Positions 43,930 through 56,380 of a stretch of DNA of 64,000 nucleotides are shown piece by piece. Numbering within the stretch: position 1 is the first letter of the stretch; the number at the start of each line of letters is the position of its first letter. The notes beneath the pieces are model-generated. The model saw only the letters and a program-made list of their open reading frames with translations. It had not been told where the DNA came from and made no database searches. The DNA lies in NCBI RefSeq assembly GCF_963678635.1, contig NC_087071.1:11299088-11363087 (forward strand), in the 5' to 3' direction. The position numbers and the translations under genes were made by a program. The stretch comes from Symsagittifera roscoffensis (Eukaryota; Xenacoelomorpha; Acoela; Convolutidae).

Positions 43930-45395
43930 CTCTGCTAAAAGATTATTGTATGAGATAGATAATATGACACGTAAAACTCGTAGGTATAATTCACAAATGT
44001 TTTTCACTTACTTTGAGTTTGAATTGAATGCTACTTTGTCAGAGAATCCACAGTACTGACAACTTTTTTTTGCGGCAAGAAACTCTGCTGCAGTCAATAG
44101 TAAAAGAAAAGTTAATGTATGAGAATATAACACACGTAAGACTCGAAGGTATAATTCATAGATGGTTTTCACTTACTTTGAGTTTGAATCGAATGCTACT
44201 TTGTCAGAGAACACACAGTACGGACAACTTTTTTGCGGCAGGAAACGCTGCTGCAGTCAATAATAATAAAAAAAGTTATTGTATGAGATTGTATGGCACG
44301 TAAAACTCGAAGATATAATTCACAAATGGTTTTCACTTACTTTGATTTTGAATTGAATGCTACATTGTCAGAGAACACACAGTACTGACATCTTTTTTGC
44401 GGCAAGAAACTCTGCTGCAGTCAATAGTAAAAGAAAAGTTAATGTATGAGAATATAACACACGTAAGACTCGAAGGTATAATTCATTGATGGTTTTCACT
44501 TACTTTGAGTTTGAATCGATTGCTACTTTGTCAGAGAACACACAGTACGGATAAATTTTTTGCTGCAGGAAACGCTGCTGCATTCAATAATAATAAAAAA
44601 ATTATTGTCTGAGATTGTATGGCACGTAAAACTCAAAGGTATAATTCACGAATGGTTTTCACTTACTTTGAGTTTGAATCGAACGCTACTTTGTCAGAGA
44701 ACACACAGTACGGACAACTTTTTTGCGGCAAGAAACTCTGCTGCAGTCAATAATAATAAAAAAAATTATTGTATGAGATTGTATGGCACGTAAAACTCGA
44801 AGGTATAAATCACAAATGGTTTTCACTTACTTTGAGTTTGAATTGAATGCTACTTTGTCAGAGAACACACAGTACTGACAACTTTTTCGCGGCAAGAAAC
44901 TCTGCTGCAGTCAATAGTAAAAGAAAAATTAATGCATGATATTGTATGGCACGTAAAACTCGAAGGTATAATTCATAGATGGTTTTCACTTACTTTGAGT
45001 TTGAATTGAATGCTACTTTGTCAGAAAACACACAGTACTGACAACTTTTTTGCGACAAGAAACTCTGCTGCAGTCAATAGTAAAAGAAAAGTAAAATGTA
45101 TGAGATTATATGACACGTAAGACTCGAAGGTATAATTCATAGATGGTTTTCACTTACTTTGAGTTTGAATTGAATGCTACTTTGTCAGAAAACACACAGT
45201 ACTGACAACTTTTTTGCGGCAAGAAACTCTGCTGCAGTCAATAGTAAAAGAAAAGTAAAATGTATGAGATTATATGACACGTAAGACTCGAAGGTATAAT
45301 TCATAGATGGTTTTCACTTACTATGAGTTTGAATCGAATGTTGCTTTATCAGAGATCACACAGTACGGACAACATTTTCGCGGCAAGAAACTTTC
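43930..45395. repeat. Nine-copy tandem array, 164 bp period
   Basis: The landmark TTTTCACTTACTTTGAGTTTGAAT (shortened here) recurs at 44001, 44166, 44330, 44493, 44656, 44820, 44983, 45147 and 45311, a spacing of 163-165 bp. Each copy also carries CTTTGTCAGAGAACACACAGTAC and a GCGGCAAGAAACTCTGCTGCAG block. The linker exists in two sequence types that partly alternate. The short plus-strand ORFs inside are repeat artefacts. Confidence 0.97.
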
Positions 45396-47639
45396 AAATA
45401 ACAGCCAAGCAAAAGCTGTTTCTAAAAGAGTGCATGCGCCAATTATCACATTCAATTAATTTTAAAAATTCCTGCATCTTTAGTTGATACAAAAAATTAC
45501 ATAAAGCCTCGCCATCAAAAACATTCTGGAATTGAAAATGTGTATGTAGTTTTTGACAACCTGTGAAATTTAAGCTTTAACAAAAATTTTCAATCGGGTG
45601 ACATCATAGTAAATTTTCGATGCTTTCATAATCAGATACACCATTTAACGTTATCTCAGGGTTAAAGTAGAAAAAAGTAATGCGCTTTTCTAATGAAACA
45701 TTCGAAAAAAATTGAAAATTTATAGCCGACACTTAATATGTCACATCAAATATGGTACATACAAAACTTTTTTAGAGCAAACGAACTCACGATCAAACGC
45801 GTAAAAAACGTTTTTTGCTGATTGGGTTTCAATCGCGTTTGAACAAACTGTACAAAGAGCTGATGAGCTGTTCCAAAAAAACTATTGAGTTTGAGGTGAT
45901 GAAAAAAAAAGTTTTTACCAGTGCAAAGTAGATAGAACTTCTTGAATCTGGACTATGCAGAGTAAATCTTGTTATCTTGAAATTGCAAAGCAAGCAAAAT
46001 GATAAAGATGATTTCAAAGTTAGTTGCTCCAAGAACTTCACTTTTTGTCAGGCAGCTAAACATTCCTCACTATCTGTATATTGCGGCGTGCTAAAATTAT
46101 GAGCTTTTAATGCTTTTTTTAAACAACTTCGAAAAACTCAGTTCGATTTTTTCACGACAAGAATATTTTGTTCAGAGATATGAACTGCAAAAGACCACAG
46201 ACACAAGTTTCAGGGCGCAGTCGGTTGCCGTTTTTTAACAGCAAAATCTTCGCAACGCAAAATGGAAAAAACACTGAGCAATTCAATGTATTTGGCTTCA
46301 AAAATAGTGTCAAAAATTTCGAGAATTGTTTTTTTTAAGACAGTGTCGATGAAATCAATCTCGAGGGTCCTCGCCTTCTAAACTGGAAATATTCAGTAAT
46401 CAGAATAACTGAACGTTTTTGATTTTCTGAAAGGAAGGAAAACTAGGCTAAAGACTGTTACTTCACTATGCTCAAAGACCTAAGGGAGATCACTAAAATT
46501 TGAACAAAGAAGTTCAAAACCCATCTATCAGATTAACCATAGCCACTCAAACTTGCTTTCAAATTTAAGCACTTTTTTATCATGAGAGTGGGCGTTGGTG
46601 TCAAAAGTTATCATAATTTCCACACTCACCCACATCGCATTCTTATGCTACTGACAACCGCTCTCAAATAAATGTTAAAAACAAGTGCTGTAAGGTTTTT
46701 AAGTTTTACCACTTCGGTTCTAATTTTCACTGGTTGTTTTTTTGGTTGACGGTTAACTATGATGGCATATCAGACATAGTTTACTCGACATCGAGCGAGA
46801 TTACAAATTCTCGTTGAAGCTAAAGCTTTAAAAAATCAAGCTTTTGAAAATTAGATGGGATTGATAACAAAGCTCATCAAGTTTCGTGAATTAAAACTGA
46901 TCTGGAAATTTTTTGTTATTGACGAATGGTTTGCAATAAGCTTCTCTTCATAAAAACAGAATATACATTTTATCTTTTCAATTTATGGCTGTGTTTGTTT
47001 TGTCTTAACAATTTAGTTAAAAAATCTCAACCAGATTTAGAGAACAGAACAAGCGCTGCTGCTGCAAAAACTCAGTTCTGCTTTATTTCTGTTCGTCCTT
47101 GTCGTCCAAAACTAAGCAAGCTGTATTGTAGTTTAAATTTTCTTACCGTGTAGCCGAGTTTGTGCTAGCTTCTTTCAAACAAAAAGCAACTAAAAATAGA
47201 CCAGAAGTTTTAGCTACAATAAAACTCAACAAAGATGTTGAGCTGCAAAAAGCGAATTCTAAAAACAACGATAACCTTATGTTTATGAAGATCTTAAGAA
47301 AAAAAAGCTTTTTGATATTCAAACGTAACAAAAAATTTTTGTTGACTAAAGCGTATGCAGCTGATAACTGAAAACTTTTGGAAGCACGAAAACCATTTTT
47401 TGGGGAAAAATGCTTCCTTCCTCTATAAAAATTCGTTTGAAGTTTACGAATATTTTATTTCAATAAGGAGCGGAAAAGTTTTTCTGAACTACTTGTCACC
47501 TTTATTTTGAATAAATGAATTCCCGATCTGACCTTCATTGAATAAATCAAATTTATTGACACATATCTCAACATAACTAAACCCATTAGAATTGCATTTT
47601 GGATACAAAAAATATATTCAAACCCGGATCGAGATCCCG
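45396..47639. other. No recognisable gene
   Basis: AT-rich sequence with scattered ORFs of 60-75 codons on both strands (45829-46041, 46926-47153, 47162-47371), none with a family signature. A short direct repetition TTTGATC/GATCAAA occurs but no larger structure. Confidence 0.45.
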
Positions 47640-47862
47640 CTGAAAAACCGCTCAAGATATGAGCGATTAGAGCGGTTTTCCAGCAAGATTTGAGCGGTTT
47701 GGGCGGTTTGCGCGGTTTTTTTTGGAAAAACCTCCCAAGCCGCTCGACTCTTGTTTGAAAAATTGCTCAAAAACCGCCCATTTCTTGCGGTGGCTTTTGA
47801 AAGGTTTTTCAAGCAAGATTTGAGCGGTTTTTAGGCGGTTTTTAGGCGGTTTTTGAGCGGTC
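47640..47862. repeat. GCGGTTT-rich cryptic repeat
   Basis: The word GAGCGGTTT or GGCGGTTT appears at least nine times in one orientation, and AACCGC twice in the other, within 220 bp. It ends in a short regular run (GCGGTTTTTAGGCGGTTTTT). It abuts the GTAT microsatellite. Confidence 0.8.
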
Positions 47863-48023
47863 TTATGTATGTATGTATGTATGTATGTATGTATGTATGT
47901 ATGTATGTATGTATGTATGTATGTACGTATGTATGTATGTATTTATGTATGTATGTATGTATGTATGTATGTATGTATGTATGTATGTATGTAGGTATAT
48001 ATGTATAAATGTAAGTATGTTTG

Positions 48024-48057
<34 letters not shown>

Positions 48058-48076
48058 TGTGTGTATGTATGTTTGA
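47863..48076. repeat. (GTAT)n tetranucleotide microsatellite
   Basis: About 50 GTAT units with a few variants (GTAC, TTAT, GTAG, GTGT). Long poly-(Tyr-Ile-His-Thr) or (Met-Tyr-Val-Cys) frames here are artefacts. Confidence 0.98.
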
Positions 48077-48829
48077 ATGTCCGACTGCATTTTTATGTCA
48101 ATTGAGCGGAGTTACCTTTATAAAAATTGACAAATTTTTCAGGAAAAAGAAGGACAATTTCAAAAATTTCAAAAAAATCAGTCCACACGCCTCAAAAAGT
48201 ACAACCTGATAAATTTGGCTCTTAGTGCTAGGGCAGTTTTGGCAAAAAAGCTTGCTTCAACCAGTTTGGAAGGATTTGTAAGACGGATCAAGTATCCGCT
48301 CACACGTTAAAAAGGCGCTAATTGTCGCAAATTGGACAAAACGGCAATCTTTAAGCCCCCATAAGTTAACAATAAAGACCAGAAGGGAAATTTTTTTTTT
48401 TTGAATTTAAGCTCAGGACAACAATTTTTTGAATGATAAAAAAATTTCCCTTAAAAATGGCTATTTAAAAATTCGATATTTGTCAGAAGAAAAAAAACGT
48501 CCCGAGCACAAACATTATCCGTTATTTTTTTACAGTGGGAACGAAAGGACACAACTTTGAAATTTAAAAAGGAAAGTACAGAGGCAAATTATGTATAATT
48601 TACAAATTTAAAAACTTTGGGAAGTATATCGAGTTTGAAAATTTCTGAAATCGAGTTTTTATTGCTGTACTGGTATTGATTAGCAAATAACTTTTTTGGT
48701 TCACTTGAACAATGAAAATTGCATCAACTACGTTGTTTTTGTTACTTATCGAACGTCAAAGCACATGCTTTCAAAAGTTGTTAAGCTGCCCAAAAAATGG
48801 CCCCAACATTTGCGACTTAGTTAGGAAAA

Positions 48830-51800
48830 AATGAAAGTTCGCTGCTGTCAAAATGGTTTTCGACGTTTTGCTTCTCCCATAATTTAGTTTTTCCTAAAGA
48901 GGTTTCAAAATATGTGTAATACTTTACATCATTTTCTTTCGAAAATTCAAGAAAACAGGAAATTTCATTCTGAAATCTCCAAAAAACCAATTTTTCCTGT
49001 TTTTTTCTGAATTTTTTTAATTTCGGACTTAAATTAGCAAATTCTCTTTCTCTAAGGAAAAACTCATTGTCTGACAACCTAATTCAAGAGAAAACAAAAA
49101 CAAAACTCTTTCAAAATACTTTAAAATTTGGTCAATTCTTTTTTAGCTTCCAAGTCAAATTTCCACTTTTTAAAAAAATTTCATAAATAATTTCTCAACA
49201 ACTGCAAAATGTGACATAAAGTTCTTTTCGTGAAAGAAGCCCTGAGCATGTTTTTTCTAATCATATGTAAAAAGTTATCAATTTTTAACGAAAATCTAAA
49301 TAAATATAAATTTGTAGTTAGTTCGAAGTAACCGTTAAATTGTTGTTTTTTGGATACCCGACAAAACGTACAACTGTTCAAATGGTTTTCGATGTTTCGC
49401 TTCTTCCATATTTGTTCAGAACGTTTTCATTAAGAGATAAACACTTTGAATCATTTTTTTCAGAAAATTCAAGAAATCGGAAAATTTCATTCTGAATTCT
49501 CCAAAAAATCAACTTTTTTTATTTTCGGAAGTTAAATTAGCCAATTTTGTTTCTCTAAAGAAAAACGCAACAAAAATCAACCTAACTCAAGAAGAAACAG
49601 AATCATATTCTTTCAAAATACTTCAAAATTGGTCAATGCTTTTTAGTTTCCAATTCAAATTTTGTTTGTATGATGTATGTATGTATAGTTGTATGTTTGT
49701 ATCTATGAATGTATGTATCTTTTTACACAACACTGTTTCTTGATTCCCGTTTTTTCGTTTTCCTTCAAAAAAATTTAGAAATTAAGTTTCAAAAAGTTTC
49801 CAAATATCTACAACAAATTATATGATGCCTTTAAAAACTTTATGAAAATATACAGCTGAATGCTGAGAACTAGAAAAAATACCTGTTTTGATAGTTTTTC
49901 TCAAAATGTTTGTTTCAATCTGGTTTTAAACTGCCAACTTTCGATCTTCAAAGTAATATATAACCAATTAGAACTTAACTCAAGAGAAAGAAGATCCAGT
50001 ATTGTTTCAAAATACTTCAAAATTAGTCAAAGTTCGTTTAGTTTTAAAATCAATTTTCCTTACTTTTTTTCTTTAATCCAAAAGTTTTCATAAATGTCAA
50101 TTGTTGTTCTACATATCTAAAACAAGCCCCGAGTATGTTCTTACAAGCCATATAATTAACGTTATAAATCTATTTTATTAACTTAAAGATTTTTGCGATT
50201 GCTTTCGAGTAACCGCCAAAAAGCTGTTTTTTGGATACGCGACAAAACGGTTAATCGTCAAGACGTTAATCGGTTTTTTCTGTGTTGCTCTAAATTAGTT
50301 AGAAATTTTGCTTCAAAAGACTTCCAAGTTTGTATCATACTTTATATGATGCCCTTACAAACTTAAAGAAAACAAACAATTTAATGCTGAAAACTCGAAA
50401 AAATTATCTACTTTCACGTTTTCTTTGAAATTTTTTCATTCGGGGCTCGAACTGCCAATTTTTGTTCTATAAAAAAAGATTTAGCAAACAAAAACCTAAC
50501 TCAAAAAAATAGATTCAGAATAGTTTCAAAATACTTCGAAGTTAGTCAAAATGTTTCTAAATTTCAAGTCAATTTTTTCATTTTTTTATAACTTCAAATT
50601 GATTACTTTCTGAAGAACTACAGAGTGTTAAACGCTGTCTTAATATCAAAAAAACTGAGTATGTTCTTTCTAGTAGTATGTAGAAATTTGAAGTCTATCA
50701 TTAGACATTTGAAAATTTTGCGTTTGTTAATGAGAAACCGCCAAAACGTTGTTTTTTTGGGATATCCTGCTAAACGGAAAACCACCGACAGTGTTCTTGT
50801 TTTTTTTGGTTTTCTTTTAATCAATTTCAAACGTACTGACTACGAGGCTTCCAAAAAGATATAATATTTTTTTTTTTATGTCCTCAGAAATTTTAAGAAA
50901 ACAAATAAATTAATGCGGAAAACTCGGATAAGTTAGCTAGATTCATCGTTTCATTCTGATTTTCGTTTTCATTCTTGGTTTAAACTGCCAACTTTTGTTC
51001 TCTAAAGTAAGATTCAACAAATATAAACCTAATTAAATAAAAAACTGATCCAAATTGATTGAAAAGTTATCCAAATTAGGCAATTTTTTTTTTTCAGTTT
51101 TTAAATCATTTTTTTTACTTTTTTTTATCAATTCCAAAAATCATAAATTTAATTCTCAAGAACTACAGATTATAAAACGGTGTTCTTGATGTCAAAAAAA
51201 CTCGGACTTTGCGTCTTTTAGCTATATAAAAAACTCCGTAAGTTTCATTCTAGAAGTTATATATTTTTTGCGAATGTTTTGAAAAACCGCCTACATGCAG
51301 TTTTTTTGATACCCGACAAAATGGGAAACGGTTGAGACGGTTCTCATTCATTCAATCTATCTTTAATTGAGTTAGAAATTAATTTTTATGAGGCTTCTTA
51401 AAATGCGTAAAACTTTATAAGATGTCCTCAGAAACTTTAAGAAAACAATCAATTTATTCCGGAAAACTCGGAAAAGTTAAATATTTTCATCCTTTTTCTA
51501 TGTTTTTCTTTTTCTTTCTGGGTTTAAAATGCCAATTTTTGTTCTCATAATTAAGGGTAATTAAATATGAACCTAAATTGAAAAAGAATCGATTCAAAAA
51601 AATTTCAAAAAATGAAAATTAGCCAAATAATTTTCAGTTTTCAAGTCAAACTTTTCCTTTTTTTTCTCAATTCGAAAATTCAATAATTTATTTCTCAAGA
51701 ACTACAAAGTGTAAATGCTGTTCTTTATACCAAAAAAGCCCTAAATAACTTTATGAATTTATTCATAGAATAATTTTATTTTTGCAATTGTTTTCGAGTA

Positions 51801-52060
51801 AACTCCAAAATGCCGGATTTTGAATATCTGACAAAACAAAAAACCGTCAATAACGCTCTCATTTTTTCGGTTTTTTTTCACTGATTCAGAAAGTTCTCCT
51901 CAAGAAGTTTTCAAATATGTATAATAATTATCTTAAGTAATAATGAAACGTCGAAAAAATTGGCTTTTAATTTCAAAAACGCCTATTTTCCAACTTTTTA
52001 TAAATTAACTCATTAATGCATCAAAAAAAATCGTTGAAAAATCATAAAATTTCAAAAAGT
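48830..52060. repeat. Old degenerate tandem repeat, period about 530 bp
   Basis: A recurring series of motifs: TTTCATAAAT followed by CTCAAGAACTACA (or a variant), then a middle block ending in ATTTTTGCGA, GAGTAACCGCC(A)AAA, TTTTTTGGATACCCGACAAAACGG, then TTCAGAAA..TCCAAA. The GACAAAAC landmark falls at about 49360, 50235, 50765 (variant), 51310 and 51830, with a partial copy at 48840. Divergence is high. The small ORFs here are not genes. Confidence 0.75.
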
Positions 52061-52438
52061 TCATAACACCATGCAAGACAAATCAATCATGTTTGCAAAT
52101 AAATCATTGCAAAAAGGCCGCGACACTAGAACCCCAGAGCAGTGGTGATTTTTAGTATATTTTGAGTGGCAGCTATTGAAAAAATTTCTATGCCCCTACA
52201 GCATTCCGAATCCTATCTCCGAAATTTTATTTGGGTCGGAAAATGAGCTGGCGTGAATGATCAACTTCGGCCGCAACTTTTTTTTTCTCAGATAGCTAAA
52301 TAAATTCCTGGAGTGTTGTGGAATAGAGTGCAAGTGTTTTTGATCGTTCTTCATTGCGGAAGAAGTTCGAAAGTGAAGTCAGTTCGGCTTCTAACCCAGT
52401 TAATTATAATTGATTTTTTAAAAAGCGTTATCGAAAAA

Positions 52439-52578
52439 GTTCAGGTCCCCAGTTATTTTGGGTCCCTAGTTCAGGTCCCAGTTATGATGGGTCCCAAGTA
52501 GGTTCGAGGCCCCCACAAGTAAGTTCGAGGCCACCACAAGTATGTGTGAGCCCCCAGTAGGTTTGAGCCTCCTCAGTG
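52439..52578. repeat. Two short minisatellites
   Basis: Two 29-30 bp units (TTCAGGTCCCCAGTTATTTT.. and GTTCAGGTCCCAGTTATGAT..) are followed by four units of about 21 bp of the type GTAGGTTCGAGGCCCCCACAA. GC-rich relative to its surroundings. Confidence 0.85.
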
Positions 52579-52821
52579 GTATTAAAGAATCACCGAAGAT
52601 TTGATTTGAGTCCTCTGACTCCCCCAATTAAACGAATCTTCGAACGGGTCACAAAATCCGATTGAGGATGAGTTTGAAGTGATTTATAATCTAATTTTCC
52701 AGATGTTATGGATAACTTAAATCTATCATTGTCGTTGTTCAATCGTATACCTATTGTTATAAGAGCCGACCTTAAAGAGTTTGTTATTATCCGATCAGAA
52801 CTTGAGCGACGAAAGAAAAAA

Positions 52822-53021
52822 NNNNNNNNNNNNNNNNNNNNNNNNNNNNNNNNNNNNNNNNNNNNNNNNNNNNNNNNNNNNNNNNNNNNNNNNNNNNNNN
52901 NNNNNNNNNNNNNNNNNNNNNNNNNNNNNNNNNNNNNNNNNNNNNNNNNNNNNNNNNNNNNNNNNNNNNNNNNNNNNNNNNNNNNNNNNNNNNNNNNNNN
53001 NNNNNNNNNNNNNNNNNNNNN
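52822..53021. other. Assembly gap (200 N)
   Basis: Exactly 200 N. It is flanked on the left by an A-rich run and lies just before the 2 kb tandem array. Confidence 0.99.
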
Positions 53022-53429
53022 CGATCTGAGTGCTGTTTTCTGTAGTTTCCTCGATCGCTTGTTAACATCGTCGATCACAGATAATGATGACTTACCATGC
53101 CTTTTATACGAAGGAGAGCCACAACGAAATTGGATTAGAACCTCATGGGCAAAAAAATCTTCTCGCTGTACCTAAAAAATTGAATTTTCAAACACATACT
53201 TTTTTCTCAACGAGTGTTTAACTAATTAGTTATCTTGGTTGTTTGCTTTTTACGCTGCACTAAAAGGAAAAAGTTATTTCGGTATAATCATAATGAATGT
53301 TTTTTTTTGTTTAGTAACCTTAAGAAATTTATTTGCACTTCATGGAAAAAGTCGAAGGATGAAACTCATGCACTCTCGAGTTTCTTTGCTGGTCATAATA
53401 GTGAACTACTTGGTATCAGTTAAAGAATG

Positions 53430-54414
53430 AGTGATATGTTGTTTTGTCGGTTTTACTCGTCATCGATGCTATAGGCAAACCATTTTTCGTCTTCATAGTT
53501 TTCAAGGCTCGCGACCAAAGTGTGATAGTTCTGCAGATCTGTTGCTAAAGGCAAGCTCTGATTTGCGCTACCATCACCATTCTAAAATTTATTTTGCCGA
53601 GTCTTCGAACTCTTTTTCCGGTCCCGTGAGAGGCATACTAGTGTACAAGGGTTAAAATTTGATCCAACTGATCATAGAATTGATAATCTGTCTATGCATC
53701 TATGTCCACAGCTATCATCTTGCAAATTGCAAAGATCATGACTACCTCTTCAGTGCCATCCGCTTTTTCTTTCTCAAGCGTATTAACTACCGAACACTGA
53801 ACTTTTTGAGGTTCATGCCTGTTGGTTTTGTTTATCGATTCTTCAATTTTTCCTTGCTCGTTCTCAATTGAGCTTTCAAGTCTAAATGGTTTTCAAATGA
53901 TTCTAAGTCGTACATTCTCACTACCCCATTGAAAGCTTTCTCAACAGGTAATATGAAGTTATATGGACGTGAAGAACGCTCGGTCCACAACTCAAGGCGG
54001 CAAACCGTGCTCTTTTTGGATATCATCAAAAAGCGAACGGTCTTTTTTGAACACACTCAGATCGTAGAAACAAATTCTCCTCTGTGCTGGTTCTCCACTT
54101 TCTTTTTGCTGCTCTACTACATGTCTCCATATGACTCGTAGAGATTTATCCTCCAGTTCACAAGGTCAACCGATATATTCGATTTTGGCAGGGTCGAGGG
54201 TCGATAATGTAAGCAATTGTTAGATTTCTTTCCAGGCTTCGCTTGTCGTGTCTAATGACAGAGAATGACAGAGATATGCAGATATGGTGAGATTTTTCCA
54301 AAGAAAGTTGAAATAACGTGCAAATTTTTTTTGTTCAAATCAAGAACTGCTGGAGCTGAGAAATCAAAAGTATAAAGTGAGGTTTTAGGGCTGGAAAAAC
54401 TTGACATTTGATCT
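53430..54414 (-). pseudogene. Unrecognised array gene, copy 1
   Basis: Most diverged copy of the minus-strand coding remnant found in all five units. The segment LKAQLRTSKEKLKNR lies at the end of ORF 54056-53832, and SKKSTVCRLELWTERSSRPY is upstream in the same ORF. The first part (corresponding to SSHKTSFYTFELSAPAVL) is present near 54400 but with a small deletion. Stops and frameshifts prevent a full-length protein. See copy 3 for the fuller description. Confidence 0.35.
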
Positions 54415-54648
54415 TTAACCAACCATAAAAAGCAAGTTTATATCGTGTAGAGTTATATATTAATTGTGTTACTTTTCTTTTTAGGTTAAATTGTAAAAAA
54501 AATTGTGTGAAATTTTTAACCACAATTATTATCTTAGATCTGGTTGAACTCCCTCACAAGAAAACTAAGTCAAGTCTTGTTTCAACCTACAATTCGATCG
54601 AGACTGATTGGTTGAAAGTGACTACTAAGAGCTTATAAATGGAAATAT

Positions 54649-54692
54649 CACCACCACCACCACCACCACCACCACCACCACCACCACCACCA
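54649..54692. repeat. (CAC)n microsatellite
   Basis: About 14 CAC units. The homologous site in the other units has only 5-7 units (about 55858, 57867 and 59876), so the repeat length evolves independently in each tandem copy. Confidence 0.95.
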
Positions 54693-54799
54693 TTACCACA
54701 AGATCTTGGAGTGAAAGGTACAAAAAAGAAAATGATGCTGTAAACAAAAAATATAGAGAGATTTATTTATTTTTTCGTTAAAGGATTCTAAAATTTATT

Positions 54800-55617
54800 T
54801 TGCCTAGTCTTCGAACTCTCTTCCCGCTCCCGTGAGATGCATACTAATGTACAAGGGATGGAATTTGATCCAGCTGATCATAGAATTGATAATCTGTCTA
54901 TCCATCTACGTCTATAGCTATCATCTTGCAAGTTGCAAAGATCATTGTTACCTCTTCACTGCCATTCGTTTTTTCTTTCTCAAGCGTCTTTACTACCAAC
55001 AATGAGCTTTTTGCGATTCATGGCTGTTGTTTAGGTTTATCTATTCTCCAATTTTTCCTCGCTCATTCTCAAATGAGCTTTCAAGTCTAATTGGTTTTCA
55101 ATTGATACTATGTCGTACATTCTCACTGCCACATTGAAAACTTTCTCAACAGGGTATATGAGGTTATATGGACGTGAATAACGCTCGGTCCACAATTCAA
55201 GCCGGCAAACCGTGCTCTTTTTGCATATCATCAAAATACGAACGATCTTTTTTGAACACACTCAGATCGTAGAAACAAATTCTCCTCTGTGCGTGTTCTC
55301 CACTTTCTTTTTGCTGCTCTACTACCTGTCCCCATATGACTCGTAGAAATTTATCCTCCAATTCACAAGGTCCATTGATATTTTCGATGTTGGCAGGGTC
55401 GAAGTTCGATAATGTAAACAATTGTTAGATTTCTTTCGAGGCTTCGCTTGTCGTGTCTTTTGACAGAGAATGCAACTTCCGAGATTTGCATATATGGTGA
55501 GATTTTTCCAAAGAAAGTTGAAATATCGTGCAACATTTTCTTGTTCAAATCAAGAACTGCTGGAGCTGAGAGTTCAAAAGTATAAAATGAGGTTTTATGG
55601 CTGGAAAAGCTTTTCAT
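54800..55617 (-). pseudogene. Unrecognised array gene, copy 2
   Basis: Well preserved over three consecutive open frames on the minus strand (55617-55363, 55421-55197, 55261-55037). They overlap or abut in order, as expected for one protein broken by two one-base shifts. The 3' part is cut off by the deletion at the unit 1/2 junction. Confidence 0.42.
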
Positions 55618-56097
55618 TTGATCTTTAACCGACCATAAAAACTAAGTTCATATCGTGTAGAGTTATATATTAATTGTGTTATTTTTCTTTTTTGGATTTA
55701 TTGGGATATAATTGTGTGGAAACTTTCACCACAATCATTATCTTTGATCTGATTGAACTCCCTCATAAGAAAATTAAGTCAAGTCTTGTTTCAACCTACA
55801 ATTCGATTGAGACTGATTGGTTGAAAGTGACTACTAAGAGCTTATGAATGGAAATATGACCACCACCACCAACACCACAAGATCTTGGAGTGAAAGGAAC
55901 AAAAAAGAAAATGTTGCTGTAAACAATAAATGTAGAGAGTTTTTTTTCCGTTAAAAGATTGTTGAGTATGGCTGTATGTTTGTAGATTCAGATTCAGCTT
56001 TTTTTTCTAGGTAGTCATTGATTGTATGATTCTTTTTGATCGTCAATCAGTGTTCTGTGAAACGTTTTAAAGCGAGTAAAGAATTAAGGCATGTCCG

Positions 56098-56165
56098 CTT
56101 GGTTTAGCGGTCATTAGCTCAGCCGCTCGGTGAAAAACTTACAAGAATTGGTTTGCGAAAAAAAC
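56098..56165 (+). other. tRNA-like motif inside the 2 kb unit
   Basis: TCCGCTTGGTTTAGCGGTCA resembles the 5' half of a tRNA. TGGTTTAGCGG fits the RNA polymerase III A-box consensus, and AGCGG/CCGCT could form a stem. A weak B-box-like GGTTTGCGAA follows about 40 bp later. No cloverleaf can be drawn. It recurs at about 58107 and 60118. It may be a fragment of a tRNA-derived SINE. Confidence 0.2.
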
Positions 56166-56380
56166 AGTGTGAACTAAAAATTAGCATTTACAAAAATTGT
56201 TGTCTCCAAATCCAATGAAACGTCAGTGATTCAATTGCTTATGATTTCATTTTCTTTTTGTTTTTCCTCATTTTACAGTATAATAGAATATCTTGATTTT
56301 AAATTTTAGTAAAATTGAAATAAAACCCTTCAAAAACGAACTATCGAGTAGGAGGAGCAAGGGCACGATCTAGAAAACGC

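Larger units (their letters stand above)
53220..54786. repeat. 2.0 kb tandem array, unit 1 (3' truncated)
   Basis: Starts at TAACTAATTAGTTATCTTGG. It matches units 3-5 but is the most diverged. It stops at CGTTAAAGGATT, lacking the last 430 bp of a full unit. Contains a (CAC)n run at 54649-54692. Confidence 0.92.
54787..56380. repeat. 2.0 kb tandem array, unit 2 (5' truncated)
   Basis: Begins at CTAAAATTTATTTTGCC, which corresponds to about 420 bp inside a full unit. The junction with unit 1 therefore reflects one deletion of about 805 bp across the two units. Confidence 0.92.

Noticed and set aside
47863-48090. Long ORFs on both strands in the GTAT run
   Set aside because: Pure consequence of a 4 bp repeat read in three frames.
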